A DNA stretch of 64,000 nt, taken from Sphingomonas tagetis. Its GTDB lineage: Bacteria; Pseudomonadota; Alphaproteobacteria; Sphingomonadales; Sphingomonadaceae. The DNA is taken from assembly GCF_024211275.1 (NCBI RefSeq), contig NZ_JAMLDX010000022.1:1-64000 (forward strand), read 5' to 3'. The stretch's first letter is position 1. Every line of letters starts with the position of its first letter. This document shows, piece after piece, positions 25,888 to 33,799 of this stretch. Made by a program: the position numbers and the translations under genes. The notes beneath the pieces are model-generated. The model was not told the origin of the DNA, made no database searches, and worked only from the letters and a program-made list of their open reading frames with translations.

Positions 25888-28801
25888 TGAGCCGACTCCC
25901 GTCCGGATCGTAGCGGCAAGGCGGGACGATCCGGCCTTTGCGCCAAGTGCCCAGATCCCAGATCTTGACGGTCTCCCCCATTCGCGCTGCGCCCCCATTA
26001 ACCATCGCGAGCGCGACCGGCGCACCGATCGTCGGCGACCAGGCGCTCGAAGTGATCCACCCCTCGCTGCCGATCGCATCTTCGCGACCCGGGGTGACGA
26101 CATGAGCGCCGGGCTCGACGGGCAGTGGGCCATCGACTGCGACGCCCACGAGTTGTCGCCGATCGCCACGCAGCGAGTCCGGGCGGCGCGTCGAGCGGCG
26201 GCCGACAAAGTCGCTTTTCTTGTTGGCGAGCACCGCGGCAAAGCCGACGTCCTGCGGCTGGGTCGTGCCGTCAGTCTCGGACCCGACATGCAGGAACCCC
26301 TTTTCGATACGCATGGTCATCAGCGCCTCGATCCCGAACGGGGTGAGGCCGTGCACAGCGCCTGCAGCGGTCAAGCGTTCGCCTAGCCGATCGGCCTGAC
26401 GCCAAGGGACGCTAACTTCATAAGACAATTCGCCCGAAAAGCTTACGCGCGCCACCCGGGCGTTCATCCCGGCGATCAATCCCGCGCGATGTTGCATATG
26501 CGGGAAGGCGGAAGCGCTCCAGTCAATCGTTCCTTCAAGCGTTTGCAGCACATCGCGCGCCTTGGGGCCCGCGACGGTCAGCACCGCCCAGCATGTTGTG
26601 ACGTCCTGCACCAGAACGCGCAGATCGACCCATTCGCACTGCAGCCACTCCTCCAGGATCTCGGCGATCGCCGAGGCATGGCCGCTGGTCGTACCGACCA
26701 GGAAATGGTCATCCGCCAGCCGCGTAACCACGCCATCATCGAAGATCGTGCCGTTTTCGTCGAGCATCACGCCATAGCGGCAGCGGCCGTCCTTCAACGT
26801 ACTGATCGTGTTGACATAGATGCGATCGAGGAAGCGCGCAGCATCCGGGCCCTTGACTTCGATCTTGCCGAGTGGTGAGGCTTCGAACAACCCGACCCTG
26901 GTGCGCACCGCAATTACCTCGCGCGCGACCGCCTGCGCCTCTGTCTCGCCTTCCTGGAGATAGGCAACTGGTCGCATCCAGCCGCCATATTCCTCGAGCT
27001 TGGCACCCGCCGCGACATGCCATGCGTCGAGTGCAAGGCGGCGGCGAGGAGCAAGGCCATCGCCGATACGGTGCCCGGCGAAGACGCCAATCGTGGTCGG
27101 GTCATAAGGCGGGCGGAAACGCGTCGTGCCGATCGCTTCCATCGGCCGCCCCAGAAACTGCGACAAGATGCCGATGCCGTTGACGTTGGACGTCTTCCCC
27201 TGGTCGGACGCCATGCCCAGCGTCGTATAGCGCTTGAGATGCTCGACAGACCTGAAATTCTCGCGCGCGGCCAGGGCCACGTCAGCAGCGGTGACGTCGT
27301 TCTGGAAATCGACCCAGGCAAGCGGGTCGGGTTCGGCAGTCCGCGCCAGCGACCATAGCGGACGAATGGGCGTGCTGACCGGTACGAATTCCGTGCCGCG
27401 CGCCGCCGCGAGACTGGTTTTAATAGCAAAATCGCCTGCGGCAGCACCGATGCTGGGCGAACCGGGCAGGGCGGCGGGCATGAAACTATGCTGTGCGGGA
27501 TCGAGGCGCAGCGCGCCGCCGGCTTGTGAATGAAGGTGGACGGCGGGGTTCCAGCCACCCGACATCAGCAGCGTATCGCACACCAGGCGCTCGGTGCGGC
27601 CGGTGAGCCGACTCGCCGCATCGAGCCGAGCGACGTCGACTGCGCGCACTTGCTTGCCGCCGACCGCCTTTTCGGGGGCGGTGCCACAACGAACTGTAAT
27701 GTCCAGCGCTTCGGCTGCGGCAAGGAGGCTTGTCGCCGGTGAAGGTCGGGCATCGACAATCGCCGCGATGCGGGCGCCCCCCTGTGCGAGCGACATCGCC
27801 GCATGCCAACCGCTGTCATTATTGGTTGCAACGACGATATTCTGACCGACCAGCACACCGTAACGGTGAAGATAGGCCGTCGCGGCGCCTGCCAGCATCA
27901 CCCCGGGGAGATCATTATTGGCGAAAACCAGCGGGCGCTCGAAGGCGCCGGTCGCAAGGATGACTTGGCCCGCCCGCACATGCCACAGCCGCTGGCGTGG
28001 ACCGATGCGCGCATCGATTGGCAGATGATCGGTCATGCGCTCACACAGCGCGACCAGCCCTTGATCGTAATGGCCCGTCGCCAGCATGCGATTGCGACGC
28101 AGGACGTTCGGCAAAGTATCGAGTTCGGCCAGCGTATGCGCGATCCAGTCAGTTGCCGGCTGGCCCTCGACCAGTTGGTCGCTTCCCGCCAGGCGTCCGC
28201 CCCACAGCGCGCCCCCGGTCGCCAGGATCACGCGCTCGCCCCGACGCCCCGCCGCCAGAGCCGCAGCCAAACCGGCAATGCCACCGCCGACGACCAGAAC
28301 GTCACAATGCGCCGATGTCTGCGAATAGAGATCGGGATCGCGCTCTTGCGGCGCGCGGCCCAGCCCGGCGGCCTTGCGGATCAGGGGCTCGAACAGCAGC
28401 CAGTTCGGCCACATGAACGTCTTGTAGTAGAACGCGGCTGGGATGAACCGCTTGAACAGGCCGTTGACTGCCATCAGGTCGAATCCGAGGCTGGGCCAGG
28501 CATTCACCGGCTGCGCATCGAGCTGATCGTAAAGCTCGATATAGGGTGCCTTGAGGTTAGGGATGGTAGCCGCGCCACGCTCGATCTGGACGATTGCATT
28601 CGGCTCGTCGAGGCCGGCGGCAATAAGCCCGCGCGGGCGGTGATATTTGAAACTGCGCCCGAACAGTCGCACCCCATCGGCGAGCAGTGCCGATGCAAGC
28701 GTATCGCCGGCAAAGCCGCGATATTGCTTGCCAGCCCATCTGAAGTCGAGCCTATGCGACCGGTCGATGGCGACGCCGCCCGCCACGCGCGTACCGCTCA
28801 T
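25880..28801 (-). CDS. soxA: Sarcosine oxidase alpha subunit
   Basis: The 973-residue subunit binds NAD and tetrahydrofolate. The N-terminal part carries a 2Fe-2S-ferredoxin-like fold segment (about 1-100), followed by the nucleotide-binding motif VVGGGIAGLAAALAAGRRGE near residue 172 and the second Rossmann stretch near 295-330. The C-terminal 370 residues form an aminomethyltransferase (GcvT-like) domain with VRTRVGLFEASPLGKIEVKGPD and GELSYEVSVPW. It joins the methyl group to THF as 5,10-methylene-THF. It overlaps soxD by four bases and soxG by eight. Confidence 0.95.
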   Translation of the reverse strand: MSGTRVAGGVAIDRSHRLDFRWAGKQYRGFAGDTLASALLADGVRLFGRSFKYHRPRGLIAAGLDEPNAIVQIERGAATIPNLKAPYIELYDQLDAQPVNAWPSLGFDLMAVNGLFKRFIPAAFYYKTFMWPNWLLFEPLIRKAAGLGRAPQERDPDLYSQTSAHCDVLVVGGGIAGLAAALAAGRRGERVILATGGALWGGRLAGSDQLVEGQPATDWIAHTLAELDTLPNVLRRNRMLATGHYDQGLVALCERMTDHLPIDARIGPRQRLWHVRAGQVILATGAFERPLVFANNDLPGVMLAGAATAYLHRYGVLVGQNIVVATNNDSGWHAAMSLAQGGARIAAIVDARPSPATSLLAAAEALDITVRCGTAPEKAVGGKQVRAVDVARLDAASRLTGRTERLVCDTLLMSGGWNPAVHLHSQAGGALRLDPAQHSFMPAALPGSPSIGAAAGDFAIKTSLAAARGTEFVPVSTPIRPLWSLARTAEPDPLAWVDFQNDVTAADVALAARENFRSVEHLKRYTTLGMASDQGKTSNVNGIGILSQFLGRPMEAIGTTRFRPPYDPTTIGVFAGHRIGDGLAPRRRLALDAWHVAAGAKLEEYGGWMRPVAYLQEGETEAQAVAREVIAVRTRVGLFEASPLGKIEVKGPDAARFLDRIYVNTISTLKDGRCRYGVMLDENGTIFDDGVVTRLADDHFLVGTTSGHASAIAEILEEWLQCEWVDLRVLVQDVTTCWAVLTVAGPKARDVLQTLEGTIDWSASAFPHMQHRAGLIAGMNARVARVSFSGELSYEVSVPWRQADRLGERLTAAGAVHGLTPFGIEALMTMRIEKGFLHVGSETDGTTQPQDVGFAAVLANKKSDFVGRRSTRRPDSLRGDRRQLVGVAVDGPLPVEPGAHVVTPGREDAIGSEGWITSSAWSPTIGAPVALAMVNGGAARMGETVKIWDLGTWRKGRIVPPCRYDPDGSRLNG

Positions 28802-29085
28802 CGACCGTCCTCCAGTTCAGGACGCGGATCGGTCATGCCATACACCGCCGCGAGCCGGTGATCGGTCGTCGCGCGGGCAACGTTGAACCAGCGACCACAG
28901 CCGAACCGATGGAGCCAGCGTTCAAAGCTGACGCCCTTGGTATTGTGACGATAAAAGAGATAGTCGGCCCAAGCCGCGTCATCGACCGCATCCGGCGTCT
29001 CCGGGCGGACGATATGGCTTTCCCCACCGCAGCGGAATTCCCGCTCGGAACGCGGCCCGCACCAAGGGCAATCGATCAACAGCAT
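28798..29085 (-). CDS. soxD: Sarcosine oxidase delta subunit
   Basis: The 95-residue delta subunit has the zinc-binding pattern of the family: CPWCG at residues 6-10 with further ligands in FRCGGESHIV, and the C-terminal GCGRWFNVARATTDH. It stabilises the heterotetramer. It lies ten bases after soxB and overlaps soxA by four bases, in the standard B-D-A-G order. Confidence 0.94.
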   Translation of the reverse strand: MLLIDCPWCGPRSEREFRCGGESHIVRPETPDAVDDAAWADYLFYRHNTKGVSFERWLHRFGCGRWFNVARATTDHRLAAVYGMTDPRPELEDGR

Positions 29086-29095
29086 GGTTGGCCCC

Positions 29096-30337
29096 TCAAT
29101 GCGCGATGCCCGAAGCCGCGGCTTCGTCGATGAGCGCGCCGGTGCGAAAGCGATCGAGCGTGAAGGCGGCAGCCAAGGGGTGCGTCTTACCCGTCGCCAT
29201 CACGTGCGCAAGGCAGTGGCCGCCGGCCGGTATCGCCTTGAACCCACCAGTGCCCCAGCCGCAATTGAGGTACAGGCCGTCGATCGGGCTTTGACCGAGA
29301 ATCGGCGTCGAATCCTGCACAACATCGACGATCCCTGCCCATTGTCGCAACAGGCGCACACGAGAGAATTGCGGGAACATGTCGATCAGCCCGCCGGCCA
29401 CCTGTTCCAGCGCTGGCAAACTGCCGCGCTGCGCATAGGACGGAAAGAGATCAAGCGCGCCGCCGAGTACCAGTTCGCCCTTGTCCGACTGGCTGACATA
29501 AACGCCTGTCGCCGGAGCCAACACGACGGTGTCGAGCACCGGCTTCATCGGCTCCGACACAAAGGCCTGGAGGGCGTAGGATACGATCGGCAGGCGAAAC
29601 CCTGCGAGCTTGGCCATCGCCGAGCTATGTCCGGCCACGGCCATGCCGACGCGATCGCTCGCGATATCGCCACGAGAGGTGCGCACGCCGCGTATCGCAC
29701 CGCCCCGGATGTCGAAGCCGAGCACCTCGCAATTCTGGATGATGTCGACGCCCAGCCCGTCGGCGGCGCGCGCATAGCCCCAGGCAACGGCGTCATGGCG
29801 AGCAGTGCCACCGCGTGGTTGAAGCAGGCCCGCCAGCACCGGAAAGCGGGTAGGGCAAAGTCCAGGGATGCGGCGCAATACTTCCTCGCCGCCAACCAGT
29901 TCGACTTCGGCGCCATTGCGCAGCATCGCGTTGACCGACCGCCGCAGCACTTCGAGGCCATGACGATCATGCGCCAGCGTCCACATCCCGCGGCGCGAGA
30001 ACATGATATTGTAGTTCAGCTCGCGCGAAAGCCCTTCGTAAAGGGTCAATGCGTGATCGTAGAAGCGGGTACTTTCCGGGAAGAAATAGTTCGAGCGGAT
30101 GACCGTGGTGTTCCTGCCGGTGTTGCCGCCGCCGATCCACCCTCGCTCGAGCAGTGCTACGTTGCGGATGCCATGCACCTTCGCAAGATAGTAAGCCGTC
30201 GCGAGGCCATGGCCGCCGCCGCCGATGACGATCGCGTCATATGCCTTTTTCGGTTCGGCATCGCGCCAGGCAGGCTGCCAGTTGCGCTGACGTTCGAGGC
30301 CCGCGCGAAACAACGACCAGGCGGAGTACCGGTTCAT
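29096..30337 (-). CDS. soxB: Sarcosine oxidase beta subunit
   Basis: The beta subunit oxidises sarcosine to glycine and formaldehyde equivalents with FAD and covalent FMN. The protein has 413 residues from ATG 30337 (MNRYSAWSLFRAGL, the typical SoxB opening). The dinucleotide motif VIGGGGHGLATAYYLAK lies near residues 35-51, and GWIGGGNTGRNTTVIRSNYF and NCGWGTGGFKAIPAGG are typical SoxB blocks. Two tandem operators of the cargo regulon lie 52-81 bases upstream. It is the first gene of the soxBDAG-purU-folD operon. Confidence 0.95.
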   Translation of the reverse strand: MNRYSAWSLFRAGLERQRNWQPAWRDAEPKKAYDAIVIGGGGHGLATAYYLAKVHGIRNVALLERGWIGGGNTGRNTTVIRSNYFFPESTRFYDHALTLYEGLSRELNYNIMFSRRGMWTLAHDRHGLEVLRRSVNAMLRNGAEVELVGGEEVLRRIPGLCPTRFPVLAGLLQPRGGTARHDAVAWGYARAADGLGVDIIQNCEVLGFDIRGGAIRGVRTSRGDIASDRVGMAVAGHSSAMAKLAGFRLPIVSYALQAFVSEPMKPVLDTVVLAPATGVYVSQSDKGELVLGGALDLFPSYAQRGSLPALEQVAGGLIDMFPQFSRVRLLRQWAGIVDVVQDSTPILGQSPIDGLYLNCGWGTGGFKAIPAGGHCLAHVMATGKTHPLAAAFTLDRFRTGALIDEAAASGIAH

Positions 30338-30388
30338 TGGAGTCGCCGTGGCGATAGCTTGATGATGCTGGGCACCGGGCAATGCTAC

Positions 30389-30402
30389 ATACAGTCCTGT
30401 AT
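30389..30402. promoter_or_regulatory. Operator ATACAGTCCTGTAT upstream of soxB
   Basis: Both arms match the ATACA-N4-TGTAT consensus exactly. It is the promoter-proximal of two tandem sites, 52 bases before the soxB start, with centres 16 bases apart. Sites with this design recur through the cargo near TetR genes. Confidence 0.75.
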
Positions 30403-30404
30403 CC

Positions 30405-30418
30405 ATACAAGAGTGTAT
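30405..30418. promoter_or_regulatory. Second operator ATACAAGAGTGTAT upstream of soxB
   Basis: A perfect match to the cargo operator consensus, next to the previous site. It lies 23 bases beyond the 3' end of the TetR gene that is transcribed towards soxB, so it can control the sox operon only. Confidence 0.75.
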
Positions 30419-30440
30419 TGAAGCGCCGCCTTCGCGGCCG

Positions 30441-31118
30441 TCAGGTCGCTTGCGCCACCGGCCTGCGCCGGGCAGTCGTGACCGTGCGTTTTCCCTTGGC
30501 TGGCGACAGCTGTCGCTCCAGCGTGTCGACAAGGTCAGCCGGAGGCTCACGGCCGGTCAGAATTCGATAGTAGAGCGGGACCAGGCGCAGCCGCATCGCG
30601 GGATCCTCGTCGAGGTCGAGTGCCCAATAGCCGATCTGGTGAAAATAGGTGATCCGCGCGCGCACCAGTGCTTCATCCTCCGAGCCGCCTTCCCGGACGA
30701 AGCTTTCCTGCAACAGTACAATCCAGCCGGCATCGATACGCTTTACCGAGTCAGCGACGGCTGCGTCGCGACGTGCCCAGGCGCGGACCGCGAAATCGAA
30801 CGAGAGTACGTTGGCATCCTCGCTCAGCCAGATCCCGATCACTTCGGCCATGTCGGGCACGGTACGCGCCCAGCGTGCGCGAACTTGCGCCATCTCGAAA
30901 TAGTTGCGCGCTTCCCAGTCGGTAAGCAGCGCGTCGGTCAAGTCGCGCCGATGTTTGAAGTGCCAGTAAAAGCTGCCGCGCGTGACGCGCATCTGCCGCG
31001 CGAGGCGGTCAATCTTCACGTCGTCGATGCCGCGGTTTACCAGCGCCTTGCGGGCGGCGGCAATCCAGTCTTCGCGCGTAAAGCGACGAGCAGTAGGCGA
31101 CTTTGCGACCAGGTTCAT
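30441..31118 (-). CDS. TetR/AcrR-family regulator 1
   Basis: The 225-residue protein starts at ATG 31118 (MNLVAKSPTARRFTREDW). The TetR helix-turn-helix is clear: KIDRLARQMRVTRGSFYWHFKHRRDLTDALL, about residues 35-65. The C-terminal ligand domain has the tract ARITYFHQIGYWALDLDED. It is divergent from the TonB receptor at 31366, with two operators between, and it is transcribed towards soxB. A paralogue lies at 49389 with nearly the same recognition helix (VTRGGFYWRF). I infer that one or both bind the ATACA-N4-TGTAT sites; the ligand may be a pathway substrate. Confidence 0.88.
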   Translation of the reverse strand: MNLVAKSPTARRFTREDWIAAARKALVNRGIDDVKIDRLARQMRVTRGSFYWHFKHRRDLTDALLTDWEARNYFEMAQVRARWARTVPDMAEVIGIWLSEDANVLSFDFAVRAWARRDAAVADSVKRIDAGWIVLLQESFVREGGSEDEALVRARITYFHQIGYWALDLDEDPAMRLRLVPLYYRILTGREPPADLVDTLERQLSPAKGKRTVTTARRRPVAQAT

Positions 31119-31251
31119 GCGACACCCGTGGCCCATATGCCCGGCGCGAGTCCAGCGTCGCCGGACATGGCTGCATCTCATGAACCCACTTGCGGCGCGA
31201 GTGCGCCAAGTGCCGCAGCAAAGTCACAACCCTTCAGAATCGGGCCAGGCG

Positions 31252-31265
31252 ATACATATCTGTCT
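31252..31265. promoter_or_regulatory. Operator ATACATATCTGTCT upstream of TonB receptor 1
   Basis: One mismatch from the consensus, in the right arm (TGTCT). The last base starts a TTGACA -35 hexamer (31265-31270). The identical 14 bases stand at 44487-44500 before the paralogous receptor. Confidence 0.7.
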
Positions 31266-31270
31266 TGACA

Positions 31271-31284
31271 AGACATTGATGTAT
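31271..31284. promoter_or_regulatory. Operator AGACATTGATGTAT downstream of the -35 box, TonB receptor 1
   Basis: One mismatch from the consensus in the left arm. It lies just after the TTGACA hexamer, in the -35/-10 spacer, 19 bases from the previous site. Occupancy would block polymerase, as expected for a TetR repressor. Confidence 0.65.
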
Positions 31285-31365
31285 CGTAGCGTGCAATATC
31301 CGAGCTGGCGAAGATCAAGCCAAAAGGGGGCGGCGGCGCAACTCGGAGGATGAGGGAGACAATCG

Positions 31366-33618
31366 ATGGCCAGCGCCTTTAAGAAGTCACTGATGTTGCC
31401 GGCAATGCCGGCGTTGTTCGTAACCGTCAGCGGGGCCTGGGCGCAGGACGCCGGTCCGGTCTCACCCGCTGCCTCGGCGGATGACGAGATCGTGGTGACT
31501 GCGCAGAAGCGCGAGCAGCGTCTCATCGATGTACCGATGGCTGTCACGGCCGTGACAGCGGACAGCTTGGTCGATCAGAATTTGGTGACCTTGCGAGATT
31601 TCGCGACTCGCATTCCCGGCCTCCAGATCTCCGCAGGTGGCGTCCAATCCATCGCGTTGCGCGGCGTCACCACCGGCGGCAACACCAACCCGACGGTCGC
31701 CATCCTGATCGATGACGTTCAGTTCGGCTCGTCGACCTATCTCGGCCAGCCGCCGATCCCTGACCTTGACCCCGGCACGCTCCAGCGTGTCGAAGTGCTG
31801 CGCGGCCCGCAGGGCACGCTATATGGCGCTTCGAGCCTGGGCGGGTTGATTAAATATGTGACGCGCGATCCGGACGCTACGGCCTGGTCCGGTCGGGCCG
31901 AAGCCGGCATCGCTTCGGTTGCCGATGGCGGCACAGGCTGGTCAGCACGCGGCTCTTTGAACGCGCCGATTATCGCGGATCGCGTCGCGTTGAGCATCAG
32001 CGGCTTCTATCGTGACGATCCCCGCTATATCGACAGCACGCTCGGCACCGTGACTGTCAAGGACGCGAATAAGGTGCAAGTGTGGGGCGGACGCGCCGCC
32101 CTGATGGTCAAGCCTTTTGACGCGCTCACGATCGTCGGTTCCGCGTTGATCCAGCGACGCGATTCGGCCGGCGATACCTTGATCCCCGTGTGTACCAGCT
32201 GCGTCGCCCCATCGACGAGCCCAGTGGTGTTCAATCCGCGCGGGGTAGCTGACCTGCGCACGGCAGCGGCAGCTGTCGTTCCATCGGACGCTGATCTGGA
32301 ATTGTACACCGCGCGGGCGACCCTTGATCTGGACAAGGTGCAGCTGGTCTCGATCAGTGCCTGGGGGCGCAGCGCCTTGAACACCGCGCAAGATGTGAGC
32401 GCCGTGTTCGCTGCCCCGCTCAACAGCGTTTACGGTGCTGGCGGCGTCTACCTTCTTTCTGCACCCACGATCACGCACAAGTTCAGCCAGGAACTGCGTT
32501 TGTCAGGGGCTGGTAGTGATGCTGAGTGGTTGATTGGCGGATTTTACACGAATGAGCGCTCCACCCTCGCGCAGCTAGTCAATCGGACCGGGGCGGCGCC
32601 GAGCGTAACGGCGTACAACGGATCGAATATCTCGACCTACGAGGAAAAGGCTGTTTTCGGCGATGTCACGTTTCACGCAGGATCACAGTTCGATTTCCAG
32701 ATCGGCGCACGCTACGCCACCAACAAGCAGACTTACAACGTTGTAAGCACCATTGACCCGGCCGCTGTGCCGATCTTTGGGCCAAGCTCGAGCCGGGTGT
32801 TCAACTCGGACGAGGATTCCTTCACCTGGGTGGTTACGCCGACCTACCGCTTCTCGCGCGACGCGATGGTGTTCGCGCGGATCGCGTCCGGCTATCGGCC
32901 GGGTGGGCCGAATACGCAGTTGAGCGGCGTAGCGCCGACCTTCGGTCCCGACACCGTGTTGAATTACGAGCTCGGCTTCAAGGGCCAGTTCGCGGATCGC
33001 CGCATCACGATCGACACGTCGATCTTCCAGATCGACTGGCGCGACATCCAGCTGCAGAACACCGCATTGCCGTCGAACTTTGTTTTCTTCGAGAACGGCA
33101 AGAAGGCGCGCAGCCGCGGCATCGAGTTCGCAACCAGCATCCGTCCATGGACGGGGATGGTGATCGACGGCAATGCGACGCTGCTCGATGCCGTGCTGAC
33201 TCAATCGTTCGATCGATCGACATCGACCACGCAACGGCTGCGCGGCGTGGCCGGCGATCGCCTTCCCTATTCTGCTAAGTTCAGTGGCAATATCGGCGCG
33301 CAGCAGACGGTGCCGCTTGGAGGCGATCTCGAAGGAACGTTCGGCTTCAATGTGAGCCATGTCGGCAGCCGGCTGGCCTTCTTCAACACGGACGCCGCGG
33401 CTGCCCGCATTCCACGTGTCCGTGTCCCGGCCTACACCCTGGTCGATCTCAATGCCAACATCACCATTGGCAGGATGTGGAAGCTCAACGCCTATGTCCG
33501 CAACCTTTTCGACGAGATGGGCGTGACCAATGTGGACACCCGCAACGGCGTCAACTTGCCCCGCGCGACATTTACCCAGCCACGGACCATCGGTCTGACC
33601 GCCAGCGTCAACTTCTGA
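31366..33618 (+). CDS. TonB-dependent outer-membrane receptor 1
   Basis: The 750-residue protein is a TonB-dependent receptor. A signal peptide ends WAQDA near residue 28, followed by a TonB-box-like DDEIVVTAQKR (42-52), a plug domain (about 55-160; PMAVTAVTADSL through LRGPQGTLYGASSLGG) and a 22-strand barrel ending in phenylalanine (SVNF), as outer-membrane sorting needs. GAGGGAGA precedes the ATG. It is the first gene after the divergent TetR regulator and ends at a strong terminator. A close paralogue lies at 44594. The substrate is unknown; neighbours suggest a peptide or N-methylated compound. Confidence 0.93.
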   Translation: MASAFKKSLMLPAMPALFVTVSGAWAQDAGPVSPAASADDEIVVTAQKREQRLIDVPMAVTAVTADSLVDQNLVTLRDFATRIPGLQISAGGVQSIALRGVTTGGNTNPTVAILIDDVQFGSSTYLGQPPIPDLDPGTLQRVEVLRGPQGTLYGASSLGGLIKYVTRDPDATAWSGRAEAGIASVADGGTGWSARGSLNAPIIADRVALSISGFYRDDPRYIDSTLGTVTVKDANKVQVWGGRAALMVKPFDALTIVGSALIQRRDSAGDTLIPVCTSCVAPSTSPVVFNPRGVADLRTAAAAVVPSDADLELYTARATLDLDKVQLVSISAWGRSALNTAQDVSAVFAAPLNSVYGAGGVYLLSAPTITHKFSQELRLSGAGSDAEWLIGGFYTNERSTLAQLVNRTGAAPSVTAYNGSNISTYEEKAVFGDVTFHAGSQFDFQIGARYATNKQTYNVVSTIDPAAVPIFGPSSSRVFNSDEDSFTWVVTPTYRFSRDAMVFARIASGYRPGGPNTQLSGVAPTFGPDTVLNYELGFKGQFADRRITIDTSIFQIDWRDIQLQNTALPSNFVFFENGKKARSRGIEFATSIRPWTGMVIDGNATLLDAVLTQSFDRSTSTTQRLRGVAGDRLPYSAKFSGNIGAQQTVPLGGDLEGTFGFNVSHVGSRLAFFNTDAAAARIPRVRVPAYTLVDLNANITIGRMWKLNAYVRNLFDEMGVTNVDTRNGVNLPRATFTQPRTIGLTASVNF

Positions 33619-33651
33619 CGAGCACGTTCAGGACGCATCGGCGTCCCATTG

Positions 33652-33686
33652 GCGAGCAGGGCGCACCGCGCCCTGCTCGCTTTTTT
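33652..33686 (+). terminator. Rho-independent terminator after TonB receptor 1
   Basis: GCGAGCAGGGCGC (33652-33664) pairs perfectly with its complement (33668-33680) over a three-base loop, followed by six T residues. It ends the receptor transcript 30 bases after the stop codon. Confidence 0.9.
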
Positions 33687-33799
33687 GTGCGATCGTGGCG
33701 GATGGCGATCGGGTAGGGGCATGTGCGTTGCGCGCATAGCAAAGGACGCACTGCCGATAGGCAGCGCGTCCTGAAGCGTCCGGCGATTGCCCGGCTCGG

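Noticed and set aside
25888..26289. N-terminal extension of soxG
   Set aside because: It lies wholly inside soxA in a different frame; SoxG size and motifs fit the start at 25887.
29084..30421. Plus-strand frame of 445 codons opposite soxB
   Set aside because: Antisense shadow of soxB; no domain.
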